From positions 24,281-88,280 of the forward strand of contig JAEUWH010000032.1 of NCBI GenBank assembly GCA_016785955.1: 64,000 nucleotides of DNA, in the 5' to 3' direction. The notes under the pieces were generated by a model that saw only the letters and a program-made list of their open reading frames with translations, searched no databases and was not told where the DNA came from. This DNA comes from Pseudobdellovibrionaceae bacterium (GTDB lineage: Bacteria; Bdellovibrionota; Bdellovibrionia; Bdellovibrionales; Bdellovibrionaceae). Positions 8,365 to 17,045 of this stretch are shown here, one piece after another. The position numbers and the translations under genes are program-made. The stretch's first letter is position 1. Every line of letters starts with the position of its first letter.

Positions 8365-10827
8365 TCAAAAAAGTAGTGGCACTGTGATTTTTTCAACAGA
8401 AACTGTCAAAAAAATGTACAGCAAAAATGCAGAATGCGAGCGCCAAAATGCGGTTACGTCTTGAAGAATTTTCTCAGAGACGGCTTCTCGGGGATCTGAT
8501 TCGTACCAATCTTGTGGCATCGCTTTGGCGAAGCTGGGCTGTATAAAACGATTGTCCATCAATACAATCAGGCCCTTGTCGTTCTCGGAGCGAATCACAC
8601 GACCAGCGGCTTGTACGGCTTTGGCCATGGCAGGATAGACGTACGCGAAATCAAATCCCGCCTGATAGTGTTCTTCATAGTAGGCCCGCATGGATTCACG
8701 TTCTAAATCAAAATTAGGTAGTGGGGGGCCAACAATGAATGCGCCGATGATCATTTCTCCGGGGTAATCGACCCCCTCAGAAAAAACACCACCTTGAACA
8801 GCAAACAGAATGTGTGGGTCAACCGAGTTTTTTAAACAGTCAAGCACAGTCTCAATATCGTTGCGTTTCATGCTGCGATCTTGTTTCAGAATTTGAAAAT
8901 TATCGGGTTTACGGAATTGGCGGGCAACATTTTCCATAAAGTCGAAACTAGGAAAAAACGCGATATAGTTACCTGCTTTTAGTTGTATTATTTTTTGAAT
9001 CGCTTCGGCAATTCGTGGATAGTTACGTGAACGCTCTGAATATTTTGAAGAAATTTGCGGGATGATCAGCAGTTTGCGGTTGGTCTTGGGAAAAGGTGAA
9101 ATAAACTCGGCCGTCTTCAGAGTGTCTTTATTAAAACCAGACATCTGGCTATAGTACGAAAATGGTTTCAACGTGGCGGAAAAACCAATAACTTGGGCGT
9201 AGTCTTTGTATGATGCTTTCAACATTTCCGAAGCATCACAGCAGGTGATTTTGATATTTGCAGGGTTAGGAGTGTAGGTCGTGAAAAATTCGGGATGCTC
9301 GCCCGTGACAAACTGCAAAGCCGCGGCAAACTCTGACCAGTAAAAGCATAGGCGCATCACGGGATCACCGGGTTCAATATCGATATGAGAGTTCAGATAA
9401 TTCGACAAAAATGTTCTGAGCTCGCTGTCGTGTGCTAAAAAACTATCGATCGGAGGGTGAATTTTCCCAGCAGAATGCATCCCGGGTGTGGTACACTCGT
9501 TGATAATGTTGATGCAGGCGTCAAACAGATCATCAACTTGTCGGCGATAGAACAATGGTACCAGATTTAAATCAGCGCGCATTTTTTCTAGCGTCGCAAC
9601 GGAGAGCGATGGCGAATAATAATCCATCGCACGTGACGGCAGATTGTGAGCTTCATCAATCACCAAGTTTGGTTTCCCTTTTGCTGTTAGGCCCGAGCTG
9701 GTTAGACGGCCAAACGCGGATCGTGGTGCAAACACATAATTGTAGTCGCAAATGACGGTGTCGACATCTTCGGCGGCATCCAGCTGCAATTCAAACGGAC
9801 AGACTTGAAACTCTTCACCCATTTTTCTAAAAGTTTGCTGGCTAAGGCGTTTCTTTTTGGAAAGTTTATCCAGCAACTGATGGTCGGCCACTTTCGTATA
9901 GTGATCTTTAGCGAACTCACAGTAATCGGGGTTACATAAAGGTTCATTCTTAAAACACATTTTACTTTTAGCCGTAATCGTCATGCCTTTGATATTGGCG
10001 CCTTTGTCTTGAAGTCGGTCGACGGCTTCTTCCGCGACGGCATGCTGACTGTTTTTCGGAGTCAAGTAGACCACTTTTTGGCCTCGAGTCAGCGCTTCTT
10101 GCAACGTAGGATACAAAACACCGACAGTTTTCCCAAGGCCGGTGGGCGCTTGCAGTAACATCGGTTGCCCTTGCTTCATGCCTTCTTCAATGGCGTGTAT
10201 TAATTCTACTTGGCCCGAACGAGGATTTTCAAAAGGAAATTGAAAATCTTGAGCCGCTTTTTTTCTGCGCTTGATGCGTTTCTCAGCACGCTTGACCTCG
10301 TCAACCAGTTCTAATAACCGCCGCTCTAACCAAGACTCGTAGTCCTTTATTTTCAACTCGAGATCGACATCCAGGCTTTCCCCGGTGCGCGATGAGATCA
10401 AATGTAAATTCAATTTTGGAGTTTTCTGATTTTGCTGCCAATATATGTAGCCATACGTCAGCAATTGCAGGCAATACGGGTGATCGATTCCAGATTCGCG
10501 AATACGTTTTGCAAGTTCATAAATATTAAAGCTGGATTTAATTTCCTCAATCCTTATGTCCTCTTTTTTTTCGTCGCTGTCGAACACACCATCCATCCGG
10601 CCACTGATTTCAAATCGATAGTTCCCGAATGGGAATTCGTGAGTCGTGGCCACTTCGGCTCGATAATTGGGATGGGTCTTTATACGTGCGGCTTGGACTC
10701 GTTGGTGGAGTTCGATCCCCAGCTGTTGGCTGCGGCCAAATCCAGAGTACGCATCAATGCTGCCACGGCGGGGGGCCGGCACTGCGAATTCGGTTACAGA
10801 AAGTGCGACTTTTTTTCCTTCACTCAT
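8365..10827 (-). CDS. PD-(D/E)XK nuclease fused to XPD/DinG-like Fe-S helicase
   Basis: 820 residues in two parts. Residues 1 to about 180 form a RecB/Cas4-like nuclease: His41, Asp79 in GRMDGVF, Glu95-x-Lys97 in EEIKSS, and Gln121-Tyr125 in the QxxxY helix. Residues 200-800 form a superfamily 2 helicase: Walker A APTGLGKT at 227-234, four Fe-S cysteines at 291, 298, 303 and 343, DEAH at 391-394, and motif VI QAAGRVIRS late in the chain. Such proteins unwind DNA 5' to 3' using ATP, and the nuclease could process the unwound strand. The start overlaps the stop region of the upstream exonuclease-like gene, so the two form an operon. It is probably a repair enzyme; a defence role is possible but unsupported by neighbours. 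The last 25 residues are unusually hydrophobic. Confidence 0.85.
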   Translation of the reverse strand: MSEGKKVALSVTEFAVPAPRRGSIDAYSGFGRSQQLGIELHQRVQAARIKTHPNYRAEVATTHEFPFGNYRFEISGRMDGVFDSDEKKEDIRIEEIKSSFNIYELAKRIRESGIDHPYCLQLLTYGYIYWQQNQKTPKLNLHLISSRTGESLDVDLELKIKDYESWLERRLLELVDEVKRAEKRIKRRKKAAQDFQFPFENPRSGQVELIHAIEEGMKQGQPMLLQAPTGLGKTVGVLYPTLQEALTRGQKVVYLTPKNSQHAVAEEAVDRLQDKGANIKGMTITAKSKMCFKNEPLCNPDYCEFAKDHYTKVADHQLLDKLSKKKRLSQQTFRKMGEEFQVCPFELQLDAAEDVDTVICDYNYVFAPRSAFGRLTSSGLTAKGKPNLVIDEAHNLPSRAMDYYSPSLSVATLEKMRADLNLVPLFYRRQVDDLFDACINIINECTTPGMHSAGKIHPPIDSFLAHDSELRTFLSNYLNSHIDIEPGDPVMRLCFYWSEFAAALQFVTGEHPEFFTTYTPNPANIKITCCDASEMLKASYKDYAQVIGFSATLKPFSYYSQMSGFNKDTLKTAEFISPFPKTNRKLLIIPQISSKYSERSRNYPRIAEAIQKIIQLKAGNYIAFFPSFDFMENVARQFRKPDNFQILKQDRSMKRNDIETVLDCLKNSVDPHILFAVQGGVFSEGVDYPGEMIIGAFIVGPPLPNFDLERESMRAYYEEHYQAGFDFAYVYPAMAKAVQAAGRVIRSENDKGLIVLMDNRFIQPSFAKAMPQDWYESDPREAVSEKILQDVTAFWRSHSAFLLYIFLTVSVEKITVPLLF

Positions 10828-11339
10828 TAAAACAAACTTAGCTGGTTAGGGTGTTCAGGAAATAAATCACTGTCGGCAAAGGCCATGACACCGATGGTGT
10901 TTAGATATTTGACCAACGCGCCTTTGCCTCGGTGTTGAACAAAAACTTTTTTAGCTTGTGATTCTTGTATTGTTTTTAAAAGGTCATTCCAATCGGCGTG
11001 GTCGGACATCAGAAAACCATGATCGTAATTTCCGCTTCGTTGAGCCATCCATCCGGATGCAAATGCGGTTCGGTACTTGCGACCCAGAAGTTCGGATTGA
11101 GATGTTTTTAAAAATGATTGTGGCACGATGAACAGTTCGCCCAAGATACGTTGAGTTTTCCCCAGCGCGTAGGCAAAAATAACGCTGTTATAGCCTTGTT
11201 CGGCATTAGTTTTCCACCAGTCTTTGCGTGCGTGATCTGAATGCGCATGAGTCACTACGGCATGTTCAACAGCGCCAGATGGATCGATGTGAAATCGGCC
11301 TGCGGGACAATACAAGCCTTTAGAGGTCATAATGATCAT
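10827..11339 (-). CDS. Metallo-beta-lactamase-fold exonuclease with large internal deletions
   Basis: 170 residues. The N-terminus GLYCPAGRFHIDP...HAVVTHAHSDHAR and the later FAYALGKTQRIL, AFASGWMAQRS and MSDHADWNDLL segments match the DNA-ligase-associated exonuclease (mRNA 3'-end-processing-like MBL) family, usually about 330-340 residues. Here HSDHAR joins almost directly to WWKTNAEQGYNSVIF, which normally lies about 150 residues further on. A second, shorter gap falls between QRILGEL and FIVPQSFLKTSQ. The frame stays open throughout. The central metal ligands of the fold are therefore missing, so nuclease activity is doubtful; it may be a decaying gene or a minimal derivative. The end abuts the helicase start, implying co-transcription. 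Confidence 0.7.
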   Translation of the reverse strand: MIIMTSKGLYCPAGRFHIDPSGAVEHAVVTHAHSDHARKDWWKTNAEQGYNSVIFAYALGKTQRILGELFIVPQSFLKTSQSELLGRKYRTAFASGWMAQRSGNYDHGFLMSDHADWNDLLKTIQESQAKKVFVQHRGKGALVKYLNTIGVMAFADSDLFPEHPNQLSLF

Positions 11340-11516
11340 GAATTTATAGTCTCATACATATACATTGGCGCCAAACGTACCTTTACAATAATGAGGATTT
11401 TTTTCATGGCTATAATGGAGTGAGGGAAATATATGTTCTTTCGCACTGTTCCCAGGCAGTTCTTAATTGACCAGTGTGGGGGTTTGGCATTTTATGGCGA
11501 CCTTGGAGGGACAACC

Positions 11517-12956
11517 ATGAGATTTTCATTTGTTTTGGTATCTATGTTGGCATCACTTTTTGTCGGCACCGTTCGCGCTCAAAGCGCGCGGTTTGAGATG
11601 ATGGTGTATTTAAAATCACAACCTAATTTCACCCGTATGGGTTTGGTCGTCGAGCGTACGCAGCGTATGCGTGCGATGTATGTGGACCTAGTCACAAATG
11701 CACAGCGAACGCAAAGTCCTCTGTGGCAAGTGCTGCAACAACGTGGCTACCAATATCAAAGCTTTTATATCAATAACTCGATTCTTGTGCGCAATGCGGA
11801 CACACAATTAGCAAATGAATTGCAACGTCATCCGTCGGTTCTTAAAGTGACCTACAATACACCTTTTCGTATGAAGCCGATCGGTGTTCTTCGGGATCAA
11901 CCCACACCGCCCGCTGTTAATGGTGTAGAGCAAAGTTTAACGGTGGTAAAAGCCGATAAAGTTTGGGCGATGAACGTCGGAGGGCAGGGTATCGTGGTGG
12001 CTGGTCAAGACACTGGTGTTCAGTGGAATCACCCGGCGTTGATTCGACAATATCGTGGTAACACTGGTCGTGCCGTAGTTCATGATTACAACTGGCATGA
12101 TGCGATTAAAAAACAAACCGCGGCAGGGGCCAGCAATCGTTGCGGATATGATTTGAAAACTCCGTGCGATGACAATGGTCACGGAACGCATACAATAGCG
12201 ACGGTGGCCGGCAGTGATGGTAAATCTAATCACGTGGGAGTCGCTCCAGCAGCGCGTTGGATGGCCTGTCGAAATATGGATGCGGGCGTAGGTACTGTTT
12301 CGACGTACACAGAATGTTTTGAATTTTTCTTTGCTCCGTACCCCTACGGTGGCAATCCACAAAAAGATGGTAAACCGGAATATGCACCTCACGTGATGAA
12401 CAATTCATGGGGCTGCCCTAAAGAAGAAGGTTGCCAAGGGGACGAGTTCGCGGATGTTTTAAAAGTGATGCAAACAGCGGGAATCATGGTTGTGGCCAGT
12501 GCCGGAAATGAAGGTCCTGGTTGCGCGTCCATCGGCGCTCCGCCAGCCAATCACACCGAGCTTACGTTTTCGGTGGGCGCAACGAACAATGCAATGAAGA
12601 TTGCTGGGTTTTCAAGTCGAGGTCCGTCGGCGTTAGATAAAGGTGTTGGTCCTGACATCGTGGCTCCGGGCGTGAACATCCGTTCGGCTATGCCAGGCGG
12701 TGGTTACGGTTCTATGAGCGGAACGTCTATGGCGGGTCCTCACATGGTGGGTGTGGTTGCTTTGATGTGGTCAGCAAATAAGAACTATGTTGGTCGTGTG
12801 GCTGAAACGGCGAACGTTTTAAGAAGAACAGCGATTCCATTAACGTCAAATGAAAACTGTGGTGGTGTTGCGGGATCAACAATCCCTAACAATACATACG
12901 GTTACGGAATGGTGGACGCATTGAGTGCGGTGCAAACTGTACTCAAAAGTCGCTAG
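11517..12956 (+). CDS. Secreted subtilisin-like serine protease (S8)
   Basis: 479 residues from the ATG at 11517, which follows TTGGAGGG; an earlier in-frame ATG at 11433 lacks a signal sequence. Signal peptide about 1-21. Residues 25-120 look like an inhibitor I9-type propeptide ending before the catalytic domain. The triad is visible: Asp165 in VAGQDTGVQ, His222 in NGHGTHTIA and Ser404 in SMSGTSMAGPH, with the oxyanion Asn in ASAGNEG near 331. It probably degrades proteins outside the cytoplasm. Several Cys suggest disulfides. It is a single-gene unit closed by a strong terminator at 12995-13022. Confidence 0.9.
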   Translation: MRFSFVLVSMLASLFVGTVRAQSARFEMMVYLKSQPNFTRMGLVVERTQRMRAMYVDLVTNAQRTQSPLWQVLQQRGYQYQSFYINNSILVRNADTQLANELQRHPSVLKVTYNTPFRMKPIGVLRDQPTPPAVNGVEQSLTVVKADKVWAMNVGGQGIVVAGQDTGVQWNHPALIRQYRGNTGRAVVHDYNWHDAIKKQTAAGASNRCGYDLKTPCDDNGHGTHTIATVAGSDGKSNHVGVAPAARWMACRNMDAGVGTVSTYTECFEFFFAPYPYGGNPQKDGKPEYAPHVMNNSWGCPKEEGCQGDEFADVLKVMQTAGIMVVASAGNEGPGCASIGAPPANHTELTFSVGATNNAMKIAGFSSRGPSALDKGVGPDIVAPGVNIRSAMPGGGYGSMSGTSMAGPHMVGVVALMWSANKNYVGRVAETANVLRRTAIPLTSNENCGGVAGSTIPNNTYGYGMVDALSAVQTVLKSR

Positions 12957-12994
12957 ACGTTAAAACGCCACTTAATAGTTTAAAATTAAATGCA

Positions 12995-13022
12995 AAAGGC
13001 GCTGGAGACAGCGCCTTTTTTT
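12995..13022 (+). terminator. Intrinsic terminator after the subtilase gene
   Basis: AAAAGGCGCT and AGCGCCTTTT pair around GGAGAC, followed by more T residues. Classic rho-independent terminator 39 bases after the stop. Confidence 0.9.
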
Positions 13023-13091
13023 GTTTTTGTTGGTGTGTGCGTGTGGTGAGTATTTTTGTAAAAAATAAAATGCGAGGTTTTTCTTTTTTTC

Positions 13092-13148
13092 AGTGTTTCA
13101 GAAAATGAAACACTGTTTCAAAAAAGTGTTGGATTTTTTTTGAAACAG
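13092..13148 (+). promoter_or_regulatory. TGTTTCA palindrome cluster upstream of the TIGR02147 gene
   Basis: AGTGTTTCA (13092-13100) and TGAAACACT (13106-13114) form a 9-bp inverted repeat with a 5-base centre. CACTGTTTCA follows at 13111-13120 and TGAAACAG at 13141-13148, just 17 bases before the start codon. The dense, symmetric arrangement looks like an operator, most simply for autoregulation by the helix-turn-helix protein encoded next. Confidence 0.6.
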
Positions 13149-13164
13149 ATTCTAGATTGGCGCA

Positions 13165-13926
13165 ATGAACACCTCGGGCGAGTTTTTAAAAGACGAATTT
13201 AACAAACGTAAGGCTAAGAATCCAAATTTCTCGTTGCGTTCGTTTGCCCGCTGGCTGGAAATCAGTCCAGCTCAAATTTCCCAAATGATGTCGGGAAAGC
13301 GTCCGCTGACGTTGAAAGCGCTAGAGAAAATCAATAAGAAGCTAGATTTATCTCCGTTAGAAAAACAAGTGCTGGTCGATACGGTCGTTAAATCCAATTC
13401 TTATAATGAGGAAACTGAAAATCAAATGGCCTTTCGTTCACTTTCAGAAGATCAATTCAAGGTGATTTCGGATTGGTACCATGTCGGGATTTTGGGGTTA
13501 ACACGCTTGCCTGAGGCTAAACCGGATCCACGTTGGATTGCGCGCAAGTTGTCGATTTCGACCGAAGAGGCCAATCAAGCCCTGCAGCGTTTAGTGCGGC
13601 TGAATATGCTGTCATTGTCACCACGATTTAAACAGATTGGTGATCCACTGAAAGTGATCTCGAATATTCCGTCGGCTGCTATTCGGCGCTATCATAAACA
13701 GAACTTGCAATTGGCCAGCGAGAAAATTGAGATGATTGAAAACTCAAAACGTGATTTTCAGTCGTTGTCGATTCCGATCAACTCTAAGGACCTACCGAAA
13801 CTTAAAGAGCATATTGATCGATTTCTCAACCAGGTGCAGAAATTTTCAGACAAATCAAAACCAGATCAAATTTATAATTTAAATTTACAATTATTTCCAA
13901 TTACGCCAATCGGGGAGCTTCCATGA
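13165..13926 (+). CDS. TIGR02147-family regulator with XRE-like N-terminus
   Basis: 253 residues. An N-terminal helix-turn-helix (SLRSFARWLEISPAQISQMMSGKRPLTLKALEKI, about 23-57) is followed by the C-terminal region typical of TIGR02147/DUF4423 proteins: YHVGILGLTRLPEAKPDPRWIARKLSISTEEANQAL and a late RDFQSLSIPI segment. This family is expanded in Bdellovibrio-type and some other bacteria and is thought to regulate neighbouring genes. The palindrome cluster upstream suggests self-regulation. Its TGA overlaps the ATG of the next gene (ATGA), so it is co-transcribed with a lipoprotein and an exported protein. The signal it responds to is unknown. Confidence 0.85.
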   Translation: MNTSGEFLKDEFNKRKAKNPNFSLRSFARWLEISPAQISQMMSGKRPLTLKALEKINKKLDLSPLEKQVLVDTVVKSNSYNEETENQMAFRSLSEDQFKVISDWYHVGILGLTRLPEAKPDPRWIARKLSISTEEANQALQRLVRLNMLSLSPRFKQIGDPLKVISNIPSAAIRRYHKQNLQLASEKIEMIENSKRDFQSLSIPINSKDLPKLKEHIDRFLNQVQKFSDKSKPDQIYNLNLQLFPITPIGELP

Positions 13927-14591
13927 ATGTATACACAATAATTTTATTTTTCGTGTCCGTGCTTTTGTTTTCCGGCTGCGCCAGTAAGCACCCGGGGAAT
14001 ATGGGGGAGGTCATTGGAAAAAAAATTATCCTAATGGATGTCAGCGGAGATTCTAATGATCAAAAGAAAGAGAGTCCATTTCAGTTGGTCGAAATCACCA
14101 TTGAAAACAAATCCAACGATTGGATTCGTATCAGTCGAGCCGAAGTATTAATCGGTGATCCCGCAGTTTCGAAAGTCAGTGTGGTTATGGGGCCGGACTT
14201 GGTATCGTGGGTCGAGGCCAATCAATACGAAACGTCTTTGAAACAACATAACCAAGCGTTAGTGCAGGCGGGAATCGCGGCGGCCGGTACCGGAGTGGCT
14301 GTTTCGGGTACACATAAAAATAACCGCTCGATGGTCGGCGCGGGCTTGACCGCGTTTGGCACGGCCGGAGCTATGGCGACTTCGGGAGCTATCAAAGATG
14401 CGATCAAGTCCGTCGAAACGGCAAATAAAGTTCCGAATCAACATTTGTATCAACCTTTCTCGGTTCCGGGCAAAATGTTTCTGCGTCGCTGGGTTTTACT
14501 GAATAAGCCTGTCGGTGTACTGATTGATAAACTCGCGATCGAATTTGAAACGGCAGAAGGTAAAAAGGAAACCTATGTTATCCAAATGTAG
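13923..14591 (+). CDS. Exported lipoprotein with glycine-zipper-like segment
   Basis: 222 residues. Signal with lipobox LFSGC, so the protein is lipid-anchored. Residues about 115-155 (AGIAAAGTGVAVSG and AGLTAFGTAGAMATSGA) are small-residue-rich and glycine-zipper-like, suggesting membrane insertion or oligomerisation. The flanking regions are beta-rich, including VEITIENKSNDWIRIS, an Ig-like strand pattern. No family is recognised. It overlaps the regulator gene upstream by 4 bases and the next gene by 17 bases, so the three form one operon and probably one functional module. Confidence 0.65.
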   Translation: MNVYTIILFFVSVLLFSGCASKHPGNMGEVIGKKIILMDVSGDSNDQKKESPFQLVEITIENKSNDWIRISRAEVLIGDPAVSKVSVVMGPDLVSWVEANQYETSLKQHNQALVQAGIAAAGTGVAVSGTHKNNRSMVGAGLTAFGTAGAMATSGAIKDAIKSVETANKVPNQHLYQPFSVPGKMFLRRWVLLNKPVGVLIDKLAIEFETAEGKKETYVIQM

Positions 14592-15195
14592 TTTGGCGTT
14601 GTTGTTGATTCTGATCGGGATTGAAAGCTGGGCCAATCGTATTGGTAATGGTGGTAATGTGACGGTCTGTGCCGATGCCGTCAGCCTTTTAGATTTTTAC
14701 GAGTCCAAGACGCCTCCTAAATATAAAGGGGACGCGGGTTCTATCGAATACAAATTGATTGCTAAAGATGTTTTCAAGCGTATGGCTAGGGTATCTAAAA
14801 AACTAAGCAATCAGTATTCAGAGCGGTTAGACTCTGTTCAGGATGAGATAGACTTCCTAGACAATGTGGCTCTGACTAATGCGGAGGACTCGCTGCACGT
14901 CTTTAAGCCAGCGGATAAGGATTGTGATGTCAAGCAGATCGCGATCCGCAAAGAGGTGTCGTTACCTGGCGAGAAACGGTTCGTGTTTGATAAAAAACTA
15001 TGGGACCGCCTGGATGCTCAGAATCAAGCCGGTTTACTTGTCCACGAAATCGTGTATGAGCATTTCAATAAGCTAGGAGAAGTGACTTCGCCGAAAGTGC
15101 GTAAAGTTGTTGGCTATTTGTTCCAAGATGAAATCAATGCGAAAGATTTTTGGAATTTGATAAAGTCTTTGAAACTGCCACTTTATCCAGACTAG
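14575..15195 (+). CDS. Exported protein with HExxY-type motif, unknown function
   Basis: 206 residues. The ATG at 14575, preceded by AAGGAAA, gives a signal peptide (LALLLILIGIESWA) directly before NRIGNGGNVTVC; the longer frame from 14524 has no such logic. The mature protein starts with a GNGG-xx-VxC motif and later has LLVHEIVYEHFNKLGE, which recalls a family of Bdellovibrio-type exported proteins with a conserved HE..Y helix. Whether this is a zinc site is unclear, because no third ligand is obvious. It is last in the regulator-lipoprotein operon. Confidence 0.65.
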   Translation: MLSKCSLALLLILIGIESWANRIGNGGNVTVCADAVSLLDFYESKTPPKYKGDAGSIEYKLIAKDVFKRMARVSKKLSNQYSERLDSVQDEIDFLDNVALTNAEDSLHVFKPADKDCDVKQIAIRKEVSLPGEKRFVFDKKLWDRLDAQNQAGLLVHEIVYEHFNKLGEVTSPKVRKVVGYLFQDEINAKDFWNLIKSLKLPLYPD

Positions 15196-15240
15196 GAACT
15201 ATTTATGAAGGCAGATGTAAATGATGAACACATCAATCAA

Positions 15241-15262
15241 TGTCATTACCAACCTATCTAGG
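15241..15262 (-). repeat. Dispersed GATAGGTTGGTAATGACA repeat, exact 22-bp copy
   Basis: Plus strand TGTCATTACCAACCTATC followed by TAGG; identical over 22 bases to 23165-23186 and, reversed, to 48150-48171. It sits between the ends of two convergent genes. Confidence 0.8.
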
Positions 15263-15289
15263 ATTAAATATATCAGCGGACGTACATCT

Positions 15290-15904
15290 TTAAAATCGAA
15301 ATCCCGAGAAAGTAAATGACCACGTGTTCGCATCGACGGATTGATCAAAGACGATCAGGCGATAACGAATCGTGGTGTAACGAATTCCAAACGCGAATTC
15401 GCCATCGTCCTCAGTGAGCCAAATTTTTTCCGCGGAAGCCATCCACCCCAATGCGTTGCCGATGTTGGTGGTGATGCTGGAATTTAAGCCTTTGCCTTCG
15501 AGTCTGTTGGCCACGTGATAGGTTACTCCCCAGCCTAAACGAAATTTTTCTTGATGATTGTGATAATGATAGCTGGCCTCGATAGGAATTCGCGACCAAG
15601 AAACGGAGTTGCGATCCGGGCCGGCATCCTCTTGAAACAAGTAGCCGAAGCCCAGCTGACCTTCAAAACTGTGGGGTCGGGTGGGAGAAATGGGTAGCCA
15701 CCAACCACCCAATATAGCGAGCCCGGAACCGGCTCGCGCCTGGTAATTTTGCCCGCCCGTAATGTCAGCCAGCCTATCACCTCCGCGGCCATAACTGAAT
15801 GAAACAAATTCACGGGACCATGCAGGGGTGAACGCTGTGGTGAAGGCGATGATGACAAATAGAATGGTGACGAGAGTAGACTGCGACGCAAGCACTCGGC
15901 GCAT
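15290..15904 (-). CDS. Outer-membrane beta-barrel protein
   Basis: 204 residues. N-terminal signal (LVTILFVIIAFTTAFTPAWS, about 11-30), then alternating polar/aromatic strands (FVSFSYGRG, FEGQLGFGYLF, IEASYHYH, FRLGWGVTYHV, EFAFGIRYTTIRYRL) and a C-terminal Phe in FTFSGFRF, the barrel-insertion signature. Probably a small 8-stranded barrel of unknown role. Its ATG overlaps the stop of the lipoprotein gene upstream (TAATG), so the two are co-translated and may act together at the outer membrane. Confidence 0.7.
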   Translation of the reverse strand: MRRVLASQSTLVTILFVIIAFTTAFTPAWSREFVSFSYGRGGDRLADITGGQNYQARAGSGLAILGGWWLPISPTRPHSFEGQLGFGYLFQEDAGPDRNSVSWSRIPIEASYHYHNHQEKFRLGWGVTYHVANRLEGKGLNSSITTNIGNALGWMASAEKIWLTEDDGEFAFGIRYTTIRYRLIVFDQSVDANTWSFTFSGFRF

Positions 15905-16635
15905 TAGAATTTTGTTCCTTTAATCATTTTACGGAGTTCGTCGTGCAGTTGATTCAACGCCGTCGATTTGGCCTCAGTCACCAAGTCTTTGTCTTTCTTG
16001 CCAAAGGCGGCAATGTATTTTTCATTCGTGTTGGCTTCGGTTTCAGCCGTGAGATAAAGGTACTCGTTGCGCACGTCCCACAGTGTGGCGTTGGAAATAA
16101 ATACTGTCTCGGCTTGCGAGCCCGGCACAAAGAACGCCGGCAGCAGCAAGGTGTAAGTCCATCCCCATCCGTTAATATAGCGATCAATTTGCCCAGCTCC
16201 GGCAATAATCAACACGGCGTCGGCTTGGTGTTTAGCTGCAGCCATACGAATGGATTTTAGATCATCACTGTTGACGACGCTGCTGACGATGGGAAAAATA
16301 TCAGACACAATTCCTTGTGCCTTCATTTCATGGGCAAGGCCTTCGAAAATGGATTTATCGTGTTCGGTCCAACGCCATTCAGTCATCGTATTTTTCTTTT
16401 CATCCGGTGGATTTTTAAAGTAAACAGCCAGTTTAAATGGTTTTGGTAAATTCGCTTTTTTTTGGAACTCGCCTTTGATTTGAGTATCGTTATATGTCGG
16501 GGTGACAATACCCGTTTGTTCTTTCAACTCACCTCGATTGAAACCTTTTGACACGCATCCGATCAGAGTGGTCATCAGTGTGGCGGTCAGGATCATTATC
16601 GATAGGGTTACCCATGTATTCGCTTTATAATTCAT
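15904..16635 (-). CDS. Exported lipoprotein of unknown function
   Basis: 243 residues from the ATG at 16635 (GAGGTG upstream). Lipobox LIGCVS. The body resembles lipoproteins with a CsgG/rhombotarget-like alpha/beta fold: KLAVYFKNPP, a long helix FEGLAHEMKAQGIVSDIF, the strand ADAVLIIAGAGQIDRY, and ETVFISNATLWDVRNEYLYLTAETEA, which describes a conserved surface pattern in such families. That resemblance is weak and from memory. It is co-transcribed with the barrel protein that follows. Confidence 0.6.
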   Translation of the reverse strand: MNYKANTWVTLSIMILTATLMTTLIGCVSKGFNRGELKEQTGIVTPTYNDTQIKGEFQKKANLPKPFKLAVYFKNPPDEKKNTMTEWRWTEHDKSIFEGLAHEMKAQGIVSDIFPIVSSVVNSDDLKSIRMAAAKHQADAVLIIAGAGQIDRYINGWGWTYTLLLPAFFVPGSQAETVFISNATLWDVRNEYLYLTAETEANTNEKYIAAFGKKDKDLVTEAKSTALNQLHDELRKMIKGTKF

Positions 16636-17045
16636 ACACACCTCGCGATTGAGATTTAAGATAACGGTATTAAATTCGTGTCACAAAATAAAAGCAATGG
16701 GAAAAACGCCCTTTGAAACACTTAATTTATTACCAAAATGCCCCACGACATTTGACAAAAATACTTTAAATGGACGAAACGGCACGGCACTCATATTGCT
16801 TTCATATTACTTTAGTTGGATGGCGTGCTGAGTGGTGTGCGAAAAAGTGGTTAGCGTGGTGAAAACAAAATGAAAACAAAAAATGATAAGACGATTGTTT
16901 CAGCTGAACGGCTCAACTCACTATCAACTATAAGTAACTAAAGTAATTAAATTAACTTATTAACTTATAAAGTGCTTATAAAATAACTTAGCTATAACAA
17001 CGGTAATAAACGGTAAAACTTTAACTCAATACAAAGGAGTCGAAA
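16636..17045. other. Divergent AT-rich control region
   Basis: About 410 bases between the lipoprotein/barrel operon and the CsbD gene. The part next to csbD (about 16920-17010) is rich in TAACTTA and TTATAA words, which fits promoter DNA, but no -35/-10 pair is convincing. A short open frame at 16649-16831 has no coding character. No dispersed repeat was found here. Confidence 0.45.

Noticed and set aside
8365..11339. Possible anti-phage defence island around the nuclease-helicase
   Set aside because: Only the helicase and a shortened exonuclease are present; no other defence-type gene, toxin or mobile element flanks them.
16649..16831. 60-codon plus-strand frame upstream of csbD
   Set aside because: AT-rich control region, no ribosome site, no recognisable protein.
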